64,000 nucleotides of DNA from Owenia fusiformis (GCA_903813345.2 CAIIXF020000001.1:7939098-8003097); one strand, 5' to 3'. Shown: positions 1 through 11,132, counted from the stretch's first letter. Numbers and translations are program-made. The notes: generated from the letters alone by a model not told the origin.

Positions 1-150
1 ATTTGATATATATTTATCTCTTGAGAGAGCTATAATTATTCCTTTTCTTCTATATTTCTGACACCTTATTGCACATAATAAACTTTACTCTGAGGATAAG
101 ACAATAGTCATTATTATCCTTACCTTTCTTCTCCCATTATACAAGACAAT

Positions 151-740
151 TAGAGATGCCTAATGTTATTAGGGTCAGCATTATAGGCCACAGTTTTGTT
201 CGGAAAATAGAAGAATCTAACCATTTTGACTTTAAATTAAAGGAAGACATAGTTAACTATAATACCATCATTGTATATACAATTAAACAATTTCAGATGA
301 TGTAAAATATAAAAATCCCTATCCAGATATGGCTATATTACAGCTAGGATAAAATGATCTGGTTCATAGATCATCTACCTTTGTTGCAAAAAATCTCATC
401 ACTTTGGCTGAACAATATTTAGATATACATCCTTCATTAAAAGCCTTTTATATTGGAGAACTATTTCAACGCTCATTGCATCCTTTCAAATCCTCGATCA
501 ATACTGCTTCAGAAGGCATTCAATATAATTCAATATTTTATCTACCAATTTCAAATTGTTAAATGATATTCATCATCATAAGGGCAATAGACTTTTGTTC
601 CTACATCACCCACATACCACCCAATATAGAATCAATGGTCAAATTTGATAGATGACTCCTACGATCCCATACATCTCAATGCAAAGGGGAAAAGCGTTTC
701 GTCAAGTCCTGGAAAGGCGCAGTCCTGAGATTTCTTGATT
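151..740 (+). pseudogene. SGNH/GDSL hydrolase-like domain remnant of the Ngaro-like element
   Basis: The conceptual translation shows an SGNH block I with IIGHSFVR near the start, a block III-like ILQLG/NDL stretch around 330-365, and a block V DPIHLNAKGK with the catalytic Asp-His pair around 660-695. This order and spacing match the small SGNH hydrolase domains that several Ngaro and other retroelements carry. Their role in the element is not established. The region is a fossil and is not expected to make protein. It lies upstream of the Gag-like part, with a tandem-repeat array between them. Confidence 0.6.
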
Positions 741-904
741 ACATTTATTAGGTAATAATAATTAGACTTAACATTAGAAGAGACGGCTACTCTTCTCTAA
801 CCAAACATAAGCCAGAGAGTCGTTAACTTTTCACAATAGTTTATTCACTTAGTTATCCTTCTTAAGTACTATACTTATAATAGGAAATTTAGTTTCCTGT
901 TTAC

Positions 905-1495
905 TTATATTTTATCATATTTATATTATGATAAATATATATTATTTTGTATATCATCTGCATTTATTCATGCAGTGTATACTATACCTTTAGACATGAT
1001 ATGTTATCATATTTATATTATGATAAAATTCATATTATTTTATATTTCATATTCATGCATTGTATGCTTTACCTTTATTCTTAAAGGTTATCATATTTAT
1101 ATTATGATAATTCATATTACATTTATATCATATGCATTTATTCATGCATTGTATACTTTACCTTTATTCTTAAAGGTTATCATATTTATATTATGATAAT
1201 TCATTTTTTATATTTCATATGCATTTATTTATGCAGTGTATTCTAAATCATATTTATTATGATTAGCCTTATGGGCATCATATTTATATTATGATAATTC
1301 ATAATCTTTATATATAATATGCATTTATTTATGCAGTGTATTCTAAATCATATTTATTATGATTAGCCTTATGGGCATCATTTTTATATTATGATAATTC
1401 ATAATCTTTATATATCATATGCATTTATTTATGCAGTGTATTCTAAATCATATTTATTATGATTAGCCTTATGGGCATCATATTTATATACATCT
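905..1495. repeat. AT-rich tandem array, about six units of 85-100 bp
   Basis: A unit containing GCAKTGTATWCT followed by ATCATATTTATATTATGATAA recurs at about 972, 1056, 1145, 1231, 1331 and 1431. The first units are 85-88 bp and the last three are 100 bp and nearly identical, which suggests recent local expansion at the right side. Each unit contains a small palindrome (CATATTTATATTATG). It sits between the hydrolase and Gag-like remnants. Confidence 0.85.
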
Positions 1496-1584
1496 AACAT
1501 GGAGCATGTGCTTCTATTTATATTTATCTAAATGTTTTTATGTCTTGAAGTTGCTTACCCTCTATATAACTACTAATTATTTCA

Positions 1585-2300
1585 CTGCAAATGTCTGAAA
1601 CTGAAGGACCTAACCCAAGTATTACTATTGAAGAGTATCACACTTCTAATACCCTGACTGCAGCCAAGTCTATGCCCACTTTAATAAGGGGCAACTTTAC
1701 AACAACTTTTCCCTTATCCCCTTTCCCTTCTTATTCCACTACATCTTCCATTCCAACCCAACATTTCATTCTCTCTAAATAGACCCACAGCATCTATTAC
1801 TCGCCCTATTCCATCTTTTGCATCAAGCGCTAATATCCAACCCTACCCTTCCATCCCTCCAGTCTCTACTAACCTTTCAGCTTTTCATAATTCCCAACCC
1901 GTCTCTACAGCTTATGGATTAATTCCCAACACAAATGCCATGCTACAAGGACAGGTGTCAGTAGCTTCAATAAATCCAATTCCCAGTTTTTAACATATTA
2001 CATTACATTATTTGTCCATATTTCAGATTTTGCGGATTTACTTTAATTCATTTCTATGATATTCTTATATTTTGGTATTCATGTATTGATTCATGATTGT
2101 ATTGAAGACAAAAACAATGATTATGTCCTCTGTGAGATGTAATCTGACAATTCTTTTGAATCAAAACATTTGAATTTAAACCCTTCAAAGAAGGGAAAAT
2201 CCTTTCATTTCCAGAATGGGTCCGAGCATTCAGTATATTTATTGCTGTCTATACCCAAAGATTTCATGATCAAACCCCTCACCTCTTGAAATATATATCC
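1585..2300 (+). pseudogene. Gag-like region of the Ngaro-like element
   Basis: The first part (from the ATG at 1591) is a Ser/Thr/Pro-rich low-complexity stretch. The part after about 2200 reads FPEWVRAFSIFIAVYTQ, a pattern I recognise from the region just before RT in DIRS/Ngaro polyproteins. A 110-bp block that recurs at 4690 interrupts it at 1988-2103. It is broken. Assignment as Gag rests mainly on position. Confidence 0.45.
1988..2103 (+). repeat. 110-bp block, copy 1 of a pair
   Basis: This block, from CATATTACATTACATT through TTTGCGGATTTACTTT to GTATTCATGTATTGATT, recurs at 4690-4806 with a handful of differences. The copies are in direct orientation 2.7 kb apart and bracket the RT, RNase H and recombinase remnants. 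Confidence 0.85.
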
Positions 2301-2329
2301 CCTTGTCCCTTTAACCACACCTGCCCAAC

Positions 2330-3010
2330 TTGCAAAATGTTACTCTCGCAACAACGGCAGGCAAGCCCAATTCCCCAACAAAAAGCGCTCAGGTACTGGA
2401 GACTCCAAAAAACCCTTCGGTGAACTTATGTCAACACAAGTTGTTACTCCAGTTAAACCTGAAAGACTCAGATATTGGCTTGAAGGCTATGAACATCAAG
2501 AAGAAACAGTTCATGGTTTCTAGTACGGATTTAAATTTCCTCACTCTGATTTGCCAGAACATTACAACATTACTCATGATAATTTGTCATCATATCTAAG
2601 AACCCAGAAGCTCTCAAAAAATTAAACAAAGAGCTTGAAGCTGGTAGAATACTTGGACCTTTTGACCAGCCACCATTTGATATTATTTCACCCTTATTTC
2701 TCGTTCCTAAAAATCTCCAGGTTAATTCTGTGTTATTCACAACTTATCACATCCCAGAGGCCAACCCATAATGATACTATCCCAGACGAAACTTCTACAG
2801 TTAAATATGCAACCGTACAACAAGCCATAGATATTATAAAACATTTAGGAAAAGGTTGCTTCTTGTGTATGACTATTAGAAGCTTGTTTGCTCATGGACA
2901 TGGCAAAACAATCATTGCCACTTTATGTAACATAAACCCCTTTACCATTAAGCCAAAACCAAAGAAAGTCTCAAAGAGAACTTTTATCTGCTATAGGATT
3001 CCTTAGCTAC
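2330..3010 (+). pseudogene. Reverse-transcriptase remnant of the Ngaro-like element
   Basis: Translated pieces show the DIRS/Ngaro RT N-terminal pattern: a basic YWLEGY-like start, then RILGPFDQPP, then the conserved VIHNLSHP stretch and a TVKYATVQQAIDII helix before the first catalytic block. The order fits RT fingers and early palm. The catalytic palm is not preserved as a readable whole. It is a fossil. Confidence 0.65.
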
Positions 3011-3149
3011 TGTTGTTGTGTGATTCCTTTCGGTAGATCATTTATTTCATTATTTATTCATCTATCTAAAAATGAAGGAGCTACATTATAAAATCTTAAT
3101 CAACACTCCATCTATGCAGGATTTATTAATGTGGAAATAGTTTCTAATT

Positions 3150-3600
3150 CCCTTTAATGGGAAATCTATTTTCCTTACAGAAGAACAAGAGAACAATTGC
3201 ATCTTTTACCGATGCTTCTACTACGATAGGCTTTGGAGCCGTTTGCAATAATCTTTGGTTTAAAGGGGAATCAAGGCCATTAAAAGGCCATCAGAATGGA
3301 AAGAATTGGACATCAATATTCTTGAATTATATCCTATTGTTACTGCTATACTTACATAGGCAAAACTTATGTCTGGACACACAGTTATCCTGCATTCTGA
3401 CAATGAAGCAGTAGTGAACATACCGAATTAAATTTTCTACCAGCAATCAAACGTCCATGCAACTCTTACTTCCTATATATTAAAATGTCTCTTAAACAAT
3501 ATCATGTTCAAAGTGAACACATTGCTGGTATTCTTAATTCTGCTGCTGACGCTTTATCTAGAAACAATTTATGTTACTTTTTATCTTTTAGAAGCACTTC
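3150..3600 (+). pseudogene. RNase H remnant of the Ngaro-like element
   Basis: FTDASTTIGFGAVC at about 3205-3245 is the first RNase H acidic block. The translation around 3490-3570 shows EHIAGILNSAADALSR, the C-terminal RNase H signature of DIRS/Ngaro/Ty3-like elements. It lies between the RT and recombinase remnants, as expected. Confidence 0.7.
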
Positions 3601-4440
3601 AAGCTGCCCAAGCCCCGTCTACCAGAAAGTCATATGATTTATTAGTACAGTTCAACTCCCAGACAGGTATAGGTGAATTTCCTCTAACCCCAGCCTCTGC
3701 TAGCCTTTTTGCAGCACATCTTCGTTTAAAGAATTATCCCCCTAATTCATTCAAGTCAGTTCTGTCTGGTTTATCATTTTTATCATATTTTCACAATTAA
3801 CAATTTCAAGGATCCCACTACTTCTTATGTAGTCTCTCAAATAGTTTCTGGTTTTTGTAAACAAAATCCTAGCATAGACACTAGATTGCCAATCAACACA
3901 GCCTTGTTAGAACAAATGGTTTCTAAAACTTCTGAAGTAGATTTTGACCCTTTTGCTCAAGTCTTGTACAGAGCTATGTTATCTACAGCCTTTTTGGCTT
4001 ACTAAGAAGTAGTGAGTTGACAAGTACTTCCGCAGGACACAACTTACAGTTAGAAAGTATTAAATTCTCTCCCGATGAAGCCTTTTTCATTATTACTTTT
4101 TCACATTTTAAACATAGCTCATCTCCTGCTACGATATCAATTAATTCTCAATTACCATCTTGTTGTCCAGTATTACATATGAAGTTGTACCTGAACATAA
4201 GGTCCTTTAAATCAGGTCCTCTTTTCATTTATAGAGATGCTCCAGTGAATACTTCTGTATTTAACAATTTTCTTCACAAACTCTTTGTTCAATGTCAGGT
4301 AGATCCTACCTTCTATAAATGCCACAGTTTGCGGATAGGCGGAGCTACATGGGCCACAAATCTTGGACTTGATGACTATACTATCAAAAGATTGGGATAT
4401 GACATACATACATACATTAAAAAATATATTAGGTAGACAT
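3590..4440 (+). pseudogene. Tyrosine recombinase remnant of the Ngaro-like element
   Basis: An N-terminal SAM-like core-binding stretch (APSTRKSYDLLVQF) precedes a catalytic domain holding HSLRIGGATWA, the H-x-x-R box of phage-integrase-fold recombinases, followed by GLDDYTIKRLG. The family is known to cut and rejoin DNA through a tyrosine and replaces the DDE integrase in DIRS-order elements. The domain is the best-preserved part of the element but is a fossil. Confidence 0.8.
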
Positions 4441-4444
4441 TTAT

Positions 4445-4580
4445 AAACTCAGACTGGTGTCGAGTATGCAATTTTCATTAAAGCCCCAAAGTTGCTCAGA
4501 CAGGTGTCGAGTATTCAATTTTCATGTAAACCCCAAAGTCGGCTCAAACAGGTGTCGAGCATGCAAATTTCAAGTAGCTA
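4445..4580 (+). repeat. Three tandem copies of a 48-bp unit after the recombinase
   Basis: CAGGTGTCGAGTATGCAATT-like units recur at 4455, 4503 and 4551 (period 48). They follow directly after the recombinase remnant and belong to the 3' untranslated part of the element. Confidence 0.85.
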
Positions 4581-4689
4581 CTGTTTTTTCTTCATGATGT
4601 ACTAGAAATTTAATTGAGATAAACCCGCACTTTCTGAATTCAAAAATTTTCATTCAATTCTAATTCCTTTATCTTACCTGAGATTGACA

Positions 4690-4806
4690 GCATATTACAT
4701 TACATTACATTAATTTGTCCATCAATATTTCAGAATTTGCGGATTTACTTTAGTTCATTTCTATGATGTTCTTATAATTTGGTATTCATGTATTGATTTG
4801 TGTGTA
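4690..4806 (+). repeat. 110-bp block, copy 2, with AATAAA
   Basis: This is the partner of 1988-2103. This copy continues into GTGTGTATCAATAAATG, giving a canonical AATAAA, so it may be the polyadenylation region of the element. Confidence 0.75.
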
Positions 4807-4879
4807 TCAATAAATGATTTAACTACTTTCTAATTAATCTTCTTTTCTTTTGGGCTCTCGCGAGAGATCGCGCATGGCC

Positions 4880-5114
4880 TTATTTTCGCCCAAGAAGATG
4901 AGTTGGAGATGGTATTATAATATATCCAATTGAGCTAATTAACAGTTATGTCAAATTGTAAACTCTTGTAGCTAATTAACTTAAATTAGCCATTATTTTC
5001 CAAGGTATTGTGTTTTGTGTTAATTGGCTCAATATTTATTTATATTAATTTTATATTAATAATTTTACATGTACGACTCTCACGGCCATATCTATACTCT
5101 ACATGAACATAAAT
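4880..5114 (+). repeat. Split direct repeat B1 of the Ngaro-like element
   Basis: This 235-bp block (TATTTTCGCCCAAGAAGATG to CTACATGAACATAAAT) is repeated, without a difference I can find by eye, 542 bp further right. A copy after the coding region, then an intervening segment, then a second copy is the B1-A2-B2 arrangement known for Ngaro/PAT/VIPER-type elements. A CTCTCGCGAGAG palindrome lies just before it, at 4855-4866. Confidence 0.8.
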
Positions 5115-5421
5115 TCAAATTATTGACAATAATTTCATTTATGGCAATGTGAGAGTCGGTTAAGGTTTAGGTATGAACAAGCCCTAAGAAGACCATTCCC
5201 CGGTTATCCCAGGTAAATGTTTCTGGTAAGTTACACTGAACGAAACATCAAGCTTCAGATCTCGAGAGTACGAGATGAGACTTTAGACGAGATATCGATA
5301 GGATTGTAGTTGGAGGGTTTTCTCCCTAGGTGCGTACAAAATCCATTAACATCAATGTAAGTTATACATTTCGATTCTTTTCCCTCACCTCCTTCCCCAG
5401 CTTACACCACCAGTTGGAGAT
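5115..5421 (+). repeat. Putative A2 segment between the B repeats
   Basis: This 307-bp segment lies between B1 and B2. In Ngaro elements it should be a copy of the left terminal A1 repeat. A1 is not visible in this window, so the assignment is by position only. Confidence 0.5.
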
Positions 5422-5656
5422 TTATTTTCGCCCAAGAAGATGAGTTGGAGATGGTATTATAATATATCCAATTGAGCTAATTAACAGTTATGTCAAATTG
5501 TAAACTCTTGTAGCTAATTAACTTAAATTAGCCATTATTTTCCAAGGTATTGTGTTTTGTGTTAATTGGCTCAATATTTATTTATATTAATTTTATATTA
5601 ATAATTTTACATGTACGACTCTCACGGCCATATCTATACTCTACATGAACATAAAT
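5422..5656 (+). repeat. Split direct repeat B2, right end of the Ngaro-like element
   Basis: This is the second copy of B1 at a fixed offset of 542 bp. Homology stops at AACATAAAT (5656), which is taken as the right boundary. Confidence 0.8.
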
Positions 5657-6277
5657 CATATTTTTGTAATTTCCTATGTAGCCTCAATGCAATCCACTAC
5701 CCACTAATTACCTCCTTTAGGAACACATTTCAAAAGTTCATTGGCAGTTAGACTAATTAAATATGGAAGGGGGGGGGGGGGGGTTCTACAATGGGATAAT
5801 CTTCATCCACTCATGCCCTAATAGAGGTTTAAAGGTATTGAATGGAGAACTGGAATTTTGGGAGTGATTTAGGATTCAACCTTAAAGCGCTCTTCATAAT
5901 ATGCTGAATACATGTGATGCATTATATACTATATTATGTATTATTAAGGATATTTAAAATTTAATATATATGTTAAACGTTCCATCCCTTAAATTTAGGA
6001 CATTTCACCAAAAGGTGCCTAATGATATTCATTTGTAAATATCAAAAAGTCAAGGTATTTAAAAATGTGATCTAACACCTTAATATATTCACCCTGGTTT
6101 ACAGAGCGGACACATATTTCAACTTTTATTTTGTCTTTCTCACAATTTCTTAAAATCCATAGGGTGATTTATTTTTTTCCTATAATTCAATTTTTCTTAT
6201 TTTATTATACTGTACAATTTACATATAAAACCCATATAAATGATCAGTCATGACCAGCAAATCTGGAATGAAGACTG
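5657..6277. other. Non-coding, AT-rich; a run of 15 G
   Basis: No gene is recognised. The only outstanding item is an uninterrupted run of 15 G at 5769-5783. Confidence 0.6.
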
Positions 6278-6646
6278 TGTAAAGACCCTCGATAGTAAGT
6301 TGCTACTACAGTTTCAGCTCAGGGGTACACTACAGCCCCCGGACAGGCGTGCCCTCAGGTTGTTACAGCTGTGTCAGAAGTGGGATTGCCCTTGTGAATC
6401 AGTTGCAGCAGGACATCACCTTTTTGGGGGTAGGGGTGGTGTAATGACCCTCATTAGGAAGTCGCTACTACAGTCACAGCTGTAGCGGCTAGTCCTTACA
6501 GCTCAGGGGTAGAGCGTCTGTCTTGTAAGCCGAGGGTCCTGGGTTCGATTCCTTGGGGCACTGAATTTAGCACACTCCCTTTCATGTCTAGTATCTGGCT
6601 CGTTACACCACAGCTACTATGATGGGCGTGCCCTCAGGTTGTTACA
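6278..6646 (+). mobile_element. TRIM-type LTR element, copy 1 (LTRs 6278-6367 and 6440-6646)
   Basis: The left LTR (TGTAAAGACC...GTTACA) is 90 bp and the right LTR (TGTAATGACC...GTTACA) is 207 bp. Between them are 72 bp that start with a GTGTCAGAAGTGGGAT primer-binding-site sequence and end with a G-rich polypurine stretch. There is no coding capacity. Same family as 15686-16141. No clean target duplication is visible, and the unequal LTR sizes point to an older, decayed copy. Confidence 0.8.
6498..6552 (+). promoter_or_regulatory. tRNA-like internal Pol III promoter in the TRIM LTR
   Basis: A-box ACAGCTCAGGGG (6498-6509) and B-box GGTTCGATTCC (6542-6552) are spaced as in tRNA genes. Between them lie a D-arm (GCTC/GAGC) and a loop CTTGTAA reading anticodon TGT (Thr). 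The acceptor stem does not pair, so this is tRNA-derived or tRNA-like rather than a functional tRNA. Confidence 0.7.
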
Positions 6647-8463
6647 GTTGGATGAATATGGGATCTAAATGAGATATTTACTTTTGGTTTATTGTTTTTA
6701 TTAACATGGTTTGTTCATCTTATGTCATTATATTGTATGAAATGAATATCATATATAATCTTCCTTTGAATTTGTTCTGTTTTTATGCTGGTTGATCTTG
6801 CACAATGTTATTATATAATTCCGGTGGTATAATTATGTATCACTACAAAACTTGAATATGTTTTGTAAAATTCTTCTCTCACACGTAACAGGATGTAAAA
6901 TGAATAAAAATTAACTTTGAAAACCTATAAAAAATTATGAATTTTATCTTGAGAGTACATTATTTCCAAATCAAAGCAATTAAATCTTTACAAGACACAT
7001 GTGAGAACACTATCCCATGCATGCAACCCATTATATCAAAGTTTTAACAGATGCTATATCATGTCCACAATAGAAAACCTGCTTTATATGCCTCAGAGTT
7101 AGAGATAAAATACTTTTCAAACCTTACAATTTCCTATAGCCACATTAATCATTTGAAAGCAAGGAGAACAATTCAGGAATAAAAATTCTTTAGATAGTAG
7201 AATATAGCTAAAACTCATTTATGAATGAAATTCATTTTATTAGCATCATAAAAACTGATGTAGTAGTTGAATTATAAGATTAGATATAATTTTATACTAG
7301 GCAACAAATTGTATTTGATTGCCAATAAATGATAGGAGAGATGTTAATAGCCTTCTTAATATGTGCCCGAGGTTCTTGAGAATTGTCATATTTTATCCTA
7401 TTTATAACGTACATCAGTCTCACGATTCTTGCAATCTTGCTGTTACAGACGTATTATATATGTAATACCAGCTCCGCAAGGCAACTTTTGAATTTCTGTA
7501 TATATTTTCTTGTATAATAGAGAAGTATTGACTGAATACTGTAAAACTAGCACCAAATGACTGTTCTTCAAGAACGAGGGGCAACATGAAGGTACAAGGT
7601 AACATAAGCTTTAGTAAAATAAATTCAGTAAGAAAGCGCAAAAAGCAATAAATAAAAGTGTAAATTATTTTGATTCATTACAATTATCTTAATCTTTATC
7701 CACCCACAAGAGATAAATAATTTATTCAATCATGACTGAATATTTCTGACCAATCTGATTGCTTAGTTAAGTTATTGTCCACCATTACTCAACAATGGAA
7801 ACCAGAGAGTCAATTAGTTGAATTAGCCATTGTTCATTTACATTGATGAATCCCAGTCATGCATGTTAATATACCAACTATTAGTATTTAATTCATTATT
7901 CCTTAAAGTCCCCATGTAACTTTTGAAAATATGTTTTGTCATTGAAATTTACTATTTTTCATGACTTTTTTGCAACCACTGAAAAACGTTTTGAAAAATT
8001 GAAAAAAAAATCTTTGTCAATCTTTTTTTAAATATGCTGAACTTCAAAAATAAACTAATGTTGATTGTCTTTACAAGGTTAAAAGGAAGAATATATTTTG
8101 TCTCAAATATTATTGTACTATTGGTTTCTAAGAGAACTATAATTTTGAAATACATTTTTTCTAAACCATTTTCATGCATGTTATAGCTTGTTAAGATATG
8201 TGTGACCTCTAAAAGTTAATAAATTCATGATTTTTCGAACAAAAAGTCCTTCAAAAACCACTTTTTGAAATTAAAAAAGAAAGTTTCACATATCACACTT
8301 TGATAACATTGGGCAATAATACTACAATATAAGCCAAAGTGGTTTAAACTTCACATGGGTGCGTTAAGTAAATATTATATCCCTTATACAATCAAATGAT
8401 GCATATATTTTGTAATCTTTTTTTAATAATAATACTTAAATTAAATTAAAGTAATACAAACAT
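6647..8463. other. Non-coding AT-rich stretch
   Basis: No gene, tRNA or clear repeat boundary is recognised. Open frames here are short and without protein-like composition. Confidence 0.5.
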
Positions 8464-8468
8464 AATAC

Positions 8469-8693
8469 CAGGGCTCTCACCAGGCTTTTAGACTGTGGCG
8501 CAGCACCACACTCTATTTAGCTCCCACCACACCCTATTGGCAAATCATGACTGTTTCCACAGTCTAAACTTGACTGAATATACAATAGCATGTAAAAAGG
8601 ATAAAATATAACATAAATATGATTTATCACGATTGAACGGTAATGCTGAAGATGTTTACACCACACCCTAAATATTTCCTGGTGAGAGCCCTG
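8469..8693. mobile_element. 225-bp MITE with 16-bp perfect TIRs and 5-bp TSD
   Basis: CAGGGCTCTCACCAGG at 8469 is exactly inverted at 8678-8693, and the ends are flanked by AATAC on both sides (8464-8468 and 8694-8698). A second inverted pair (AGACTGTGG / CCACAGTCT) lies inside. A CAG start with a 5-bp duplication suits the hAT5 group. It has no coding capacity. Confidence 0.85.
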
Positions 8694-8698
8694 AATAC

Positions 8699-11132
8699 AT
8701 TCTTCCTAATAAGAGCCAAAAACAGCCAATGAAAAGTAACAGTATGAGCACAAATTGTACATTCTGGAAAATCTTAAAAATCTATAGTCTAAATGTTAGA
8801 GAACAATTGTTTATAATGAGTCCCTGGATAGAGCAGGAAAAATGAAGATTACCTTAAATGGCAATGAGTCGACTAATCCTATAGCGTCTCATTTGCTTTC
8901 ATTAGCATTTCCTGTCTAGAATATTTAGTTAAAAAGCTACATTAACAAACCAAGCATACAACAGTAGTAATTATGATGATTATAAAGAAAAGGCCAAGCA
9001 AAAGTAACTTGACAACTCAATTGAGAAGCAAATCCCAATGGTTGAATGTTTACAAAACATTCAATTAGCACTTATTCAAAGAATATACAGTACAGTTTGT
9101 ATCATCTATTTTTGCACCTATTCCTATTATTTACATTATTAAGGAGAATAGGTTTGGCATTAAGGTACAGAGTTCTTGCTATGTTGAGGATTTGAAAAGT
9201 ACATGCCAAGCTGTTGAGTATCTTATATACTCAGAGATATTATGACCAAACTAATAATCATAAGTTGGCACTGCTCTGTTGAGATGGGAACTTGGTAGGG
9301 CCACACGAGAACAAAAGATATTTCAACCAAAGGCAATTAGTTCTGAGAGACAATGTTTTTTATGAAAAATATTTAGAAAATAAATTGAATTATTTGATTA
9401 AAAATATTTAGAAAAGAAATTGAACTAATTGATTGAAGGTAGTATGTCTAAATATCTTCTCTGGTATTTGTTAATTTAGCAGCCCATATCCTACTGATTT
9501 TGCTTATTGTGACTCATGTTTCATTTTAAAATAACTTAAAATGACATGGTGAAACCAACCAGTGGCTGTTTTTATTAAAAATATAAGATTCCCGAATTAT
9601 TCTTTCAACAATTGTATGTAACACTGTCATTATACAAGAAAAAAGATAAAAATGTGCCATAAATTCTGTAGAATCAAATCAAGCTGTTTGAGCAGCCATT
9701 TTGAATCAAAAGTAGGCCAATGTGACAATTCTTTAAAATCAATCATTTAAAACAATAATGAACCTCTACACAAGTTTGACAATGCTTGTCTAAATTTTAT
9801 TATACATACATTTTACATTCGCCGGCGATTAACACATAGTTTTTTTTATTATATAAAGTACAAAGAAATCTTTGAAGAAAAGTGACTGGCTGAGTGACCT
9901 ATCCAGGCTACTTTATAATTTCAGGGAATTTTAGTTATTGAGCAATTTACTGAAATCCATTAAACGATTCAATAATTTGTCAATGTATTTTTCTAAGCTT
10001 TCAGCTCTAATGACACAGAAATACACATATATTATCTCAAATCAATCCTTTCAAATGTTATGTTTCTTAAGGCTGTTTCAGTATATTTAAATCAATCTTT
10101 GGTTTCCTCAAGAACAAATCAGGCTAAATCATGTTGGCATAGTAACTATATAGCATCAATTCAGTTGTTCTGTTGTGATACATTAGAATTTCTGATTGAT
10201 TAATATGTGATCAAAAATATCAACATATTTCACACCTTCATTAATTTTTGAATAATCATAAAGAACATATTGCCCTGATCTTAGGGAATGTCCAGTAATG
10301 TAACATAATGGGGCTATGGGAAGTTTTCCTCCAAAGAATACGTATATCTGCTTAATACGTCAACAGTGAGAAACCTTATAAACAACATATCAATAACCAC
10401 TTAGTGACGACAGCATCTCCAAAATAAAAAAAAATTGCAAGGCCATCATCGCGTTGGGCAATTATCATTATAGTGTAATGATTGTCAAACATGCAGCAGT
10501 ACATGTGACAAACCATGTCTTTGAGAGATAAAGAGTTCTGATAGAATATTTCATTGTTTTGAATTGAGTTATACTTCAAAAAGTCACTTGATTTCATGCA
10601 GTAAAACCAGATTTTTCAAAAACACCTTATGATTGTTAAATGCTTGAGGTAATTATTTTTCTGGATTGTCACTTCAGTGAAAATTTCATTATAATTTGAT
10701 CAAATTGACATATAAGTGGTGTTATTGAATATATTAAAAGCTACCGATGTCCTGAAACATAAAAATATCAACCGTAAAATTTTTACCTCCAATAAAACAA
10801 TTACAGTAACTATAGTCCTAATACTAAGTACATATTCCAGTTTTCTGCAAGGAAAAATGCAAATTTGCGCAGATTTTTCACCATTTGTTGCAGAAATGTA
10901 AATCTTTTGGAAAGAAAAATTTATCAGTTGCAAATAGATGAAACCAATGAATAAATCCCAAAAAATTCTGTAAATTCTTTTGTACGAAGTGGCAAACTCT
11001 GCAAAAATTCGCAGTTCCTTCATGTTAGCAAAAATGCTATTTCTTATTTAAATTATTAGATAGTTATGCATCGTTCTCTAATAACTAGCTTAGATAGATT
11101 GGTTAGATAGCTATAGGGCGCTATAGATACAC
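8699..11132. other. Non-coding AT-rich stretch
   Basis: No gene is recognised. The opposing open frames at 10.70-11.02 kb overlap each other on both strands and show no family resemblance. Confidence 0.5.

Larger units (their letters stand above)
1..5656 (+). mobile_element. Ngaro-like (DIRS-order) retroelement, broken; left end outside window or lost
   Basis: Going left to right, remnants can be seen of an SGNH hydrolase, a low-complexity Gag-like stretch, a reverse transcriptase, an RNase H and a tyrosine recombinase, followed by a split direct repeat. A tyrosine recombinase instead of a DDE integrase, plus direct rather than inverted split repeats and an associated hydrolase, is what is known of Ngaro-group elements. 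The coding part is broken many times (of the order of ten or more) and no frame looks functional. The A1 repeat expected at the left end is not seen, so the element either starts outside the window or lost that end. The placement of the hydrolase before Gag is unusual and could mean that two copies are juxtaposed. Confidence 0.75.

Noticed and set aside
4212-4409. Minus-strand protein over the recombinase
   Set aside because: Shadow of the tyrosine-recombinase remnant on the plus strand.
6487-6565. A tRNA-Thr gene (anticodon TGT) in the TRIM LTR
   Set aside because: D-arm, anticodon loop and T-arm are tRNA-like, but the acceptor stem does not pair, the anticodon stem has a mismatch, and the sequence is part of a repeated LTR.
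10700-11023. 107-residue minus-strand protein
   Set aside because: Overlaps an opposing frame of similar quality. No recognisable motif.
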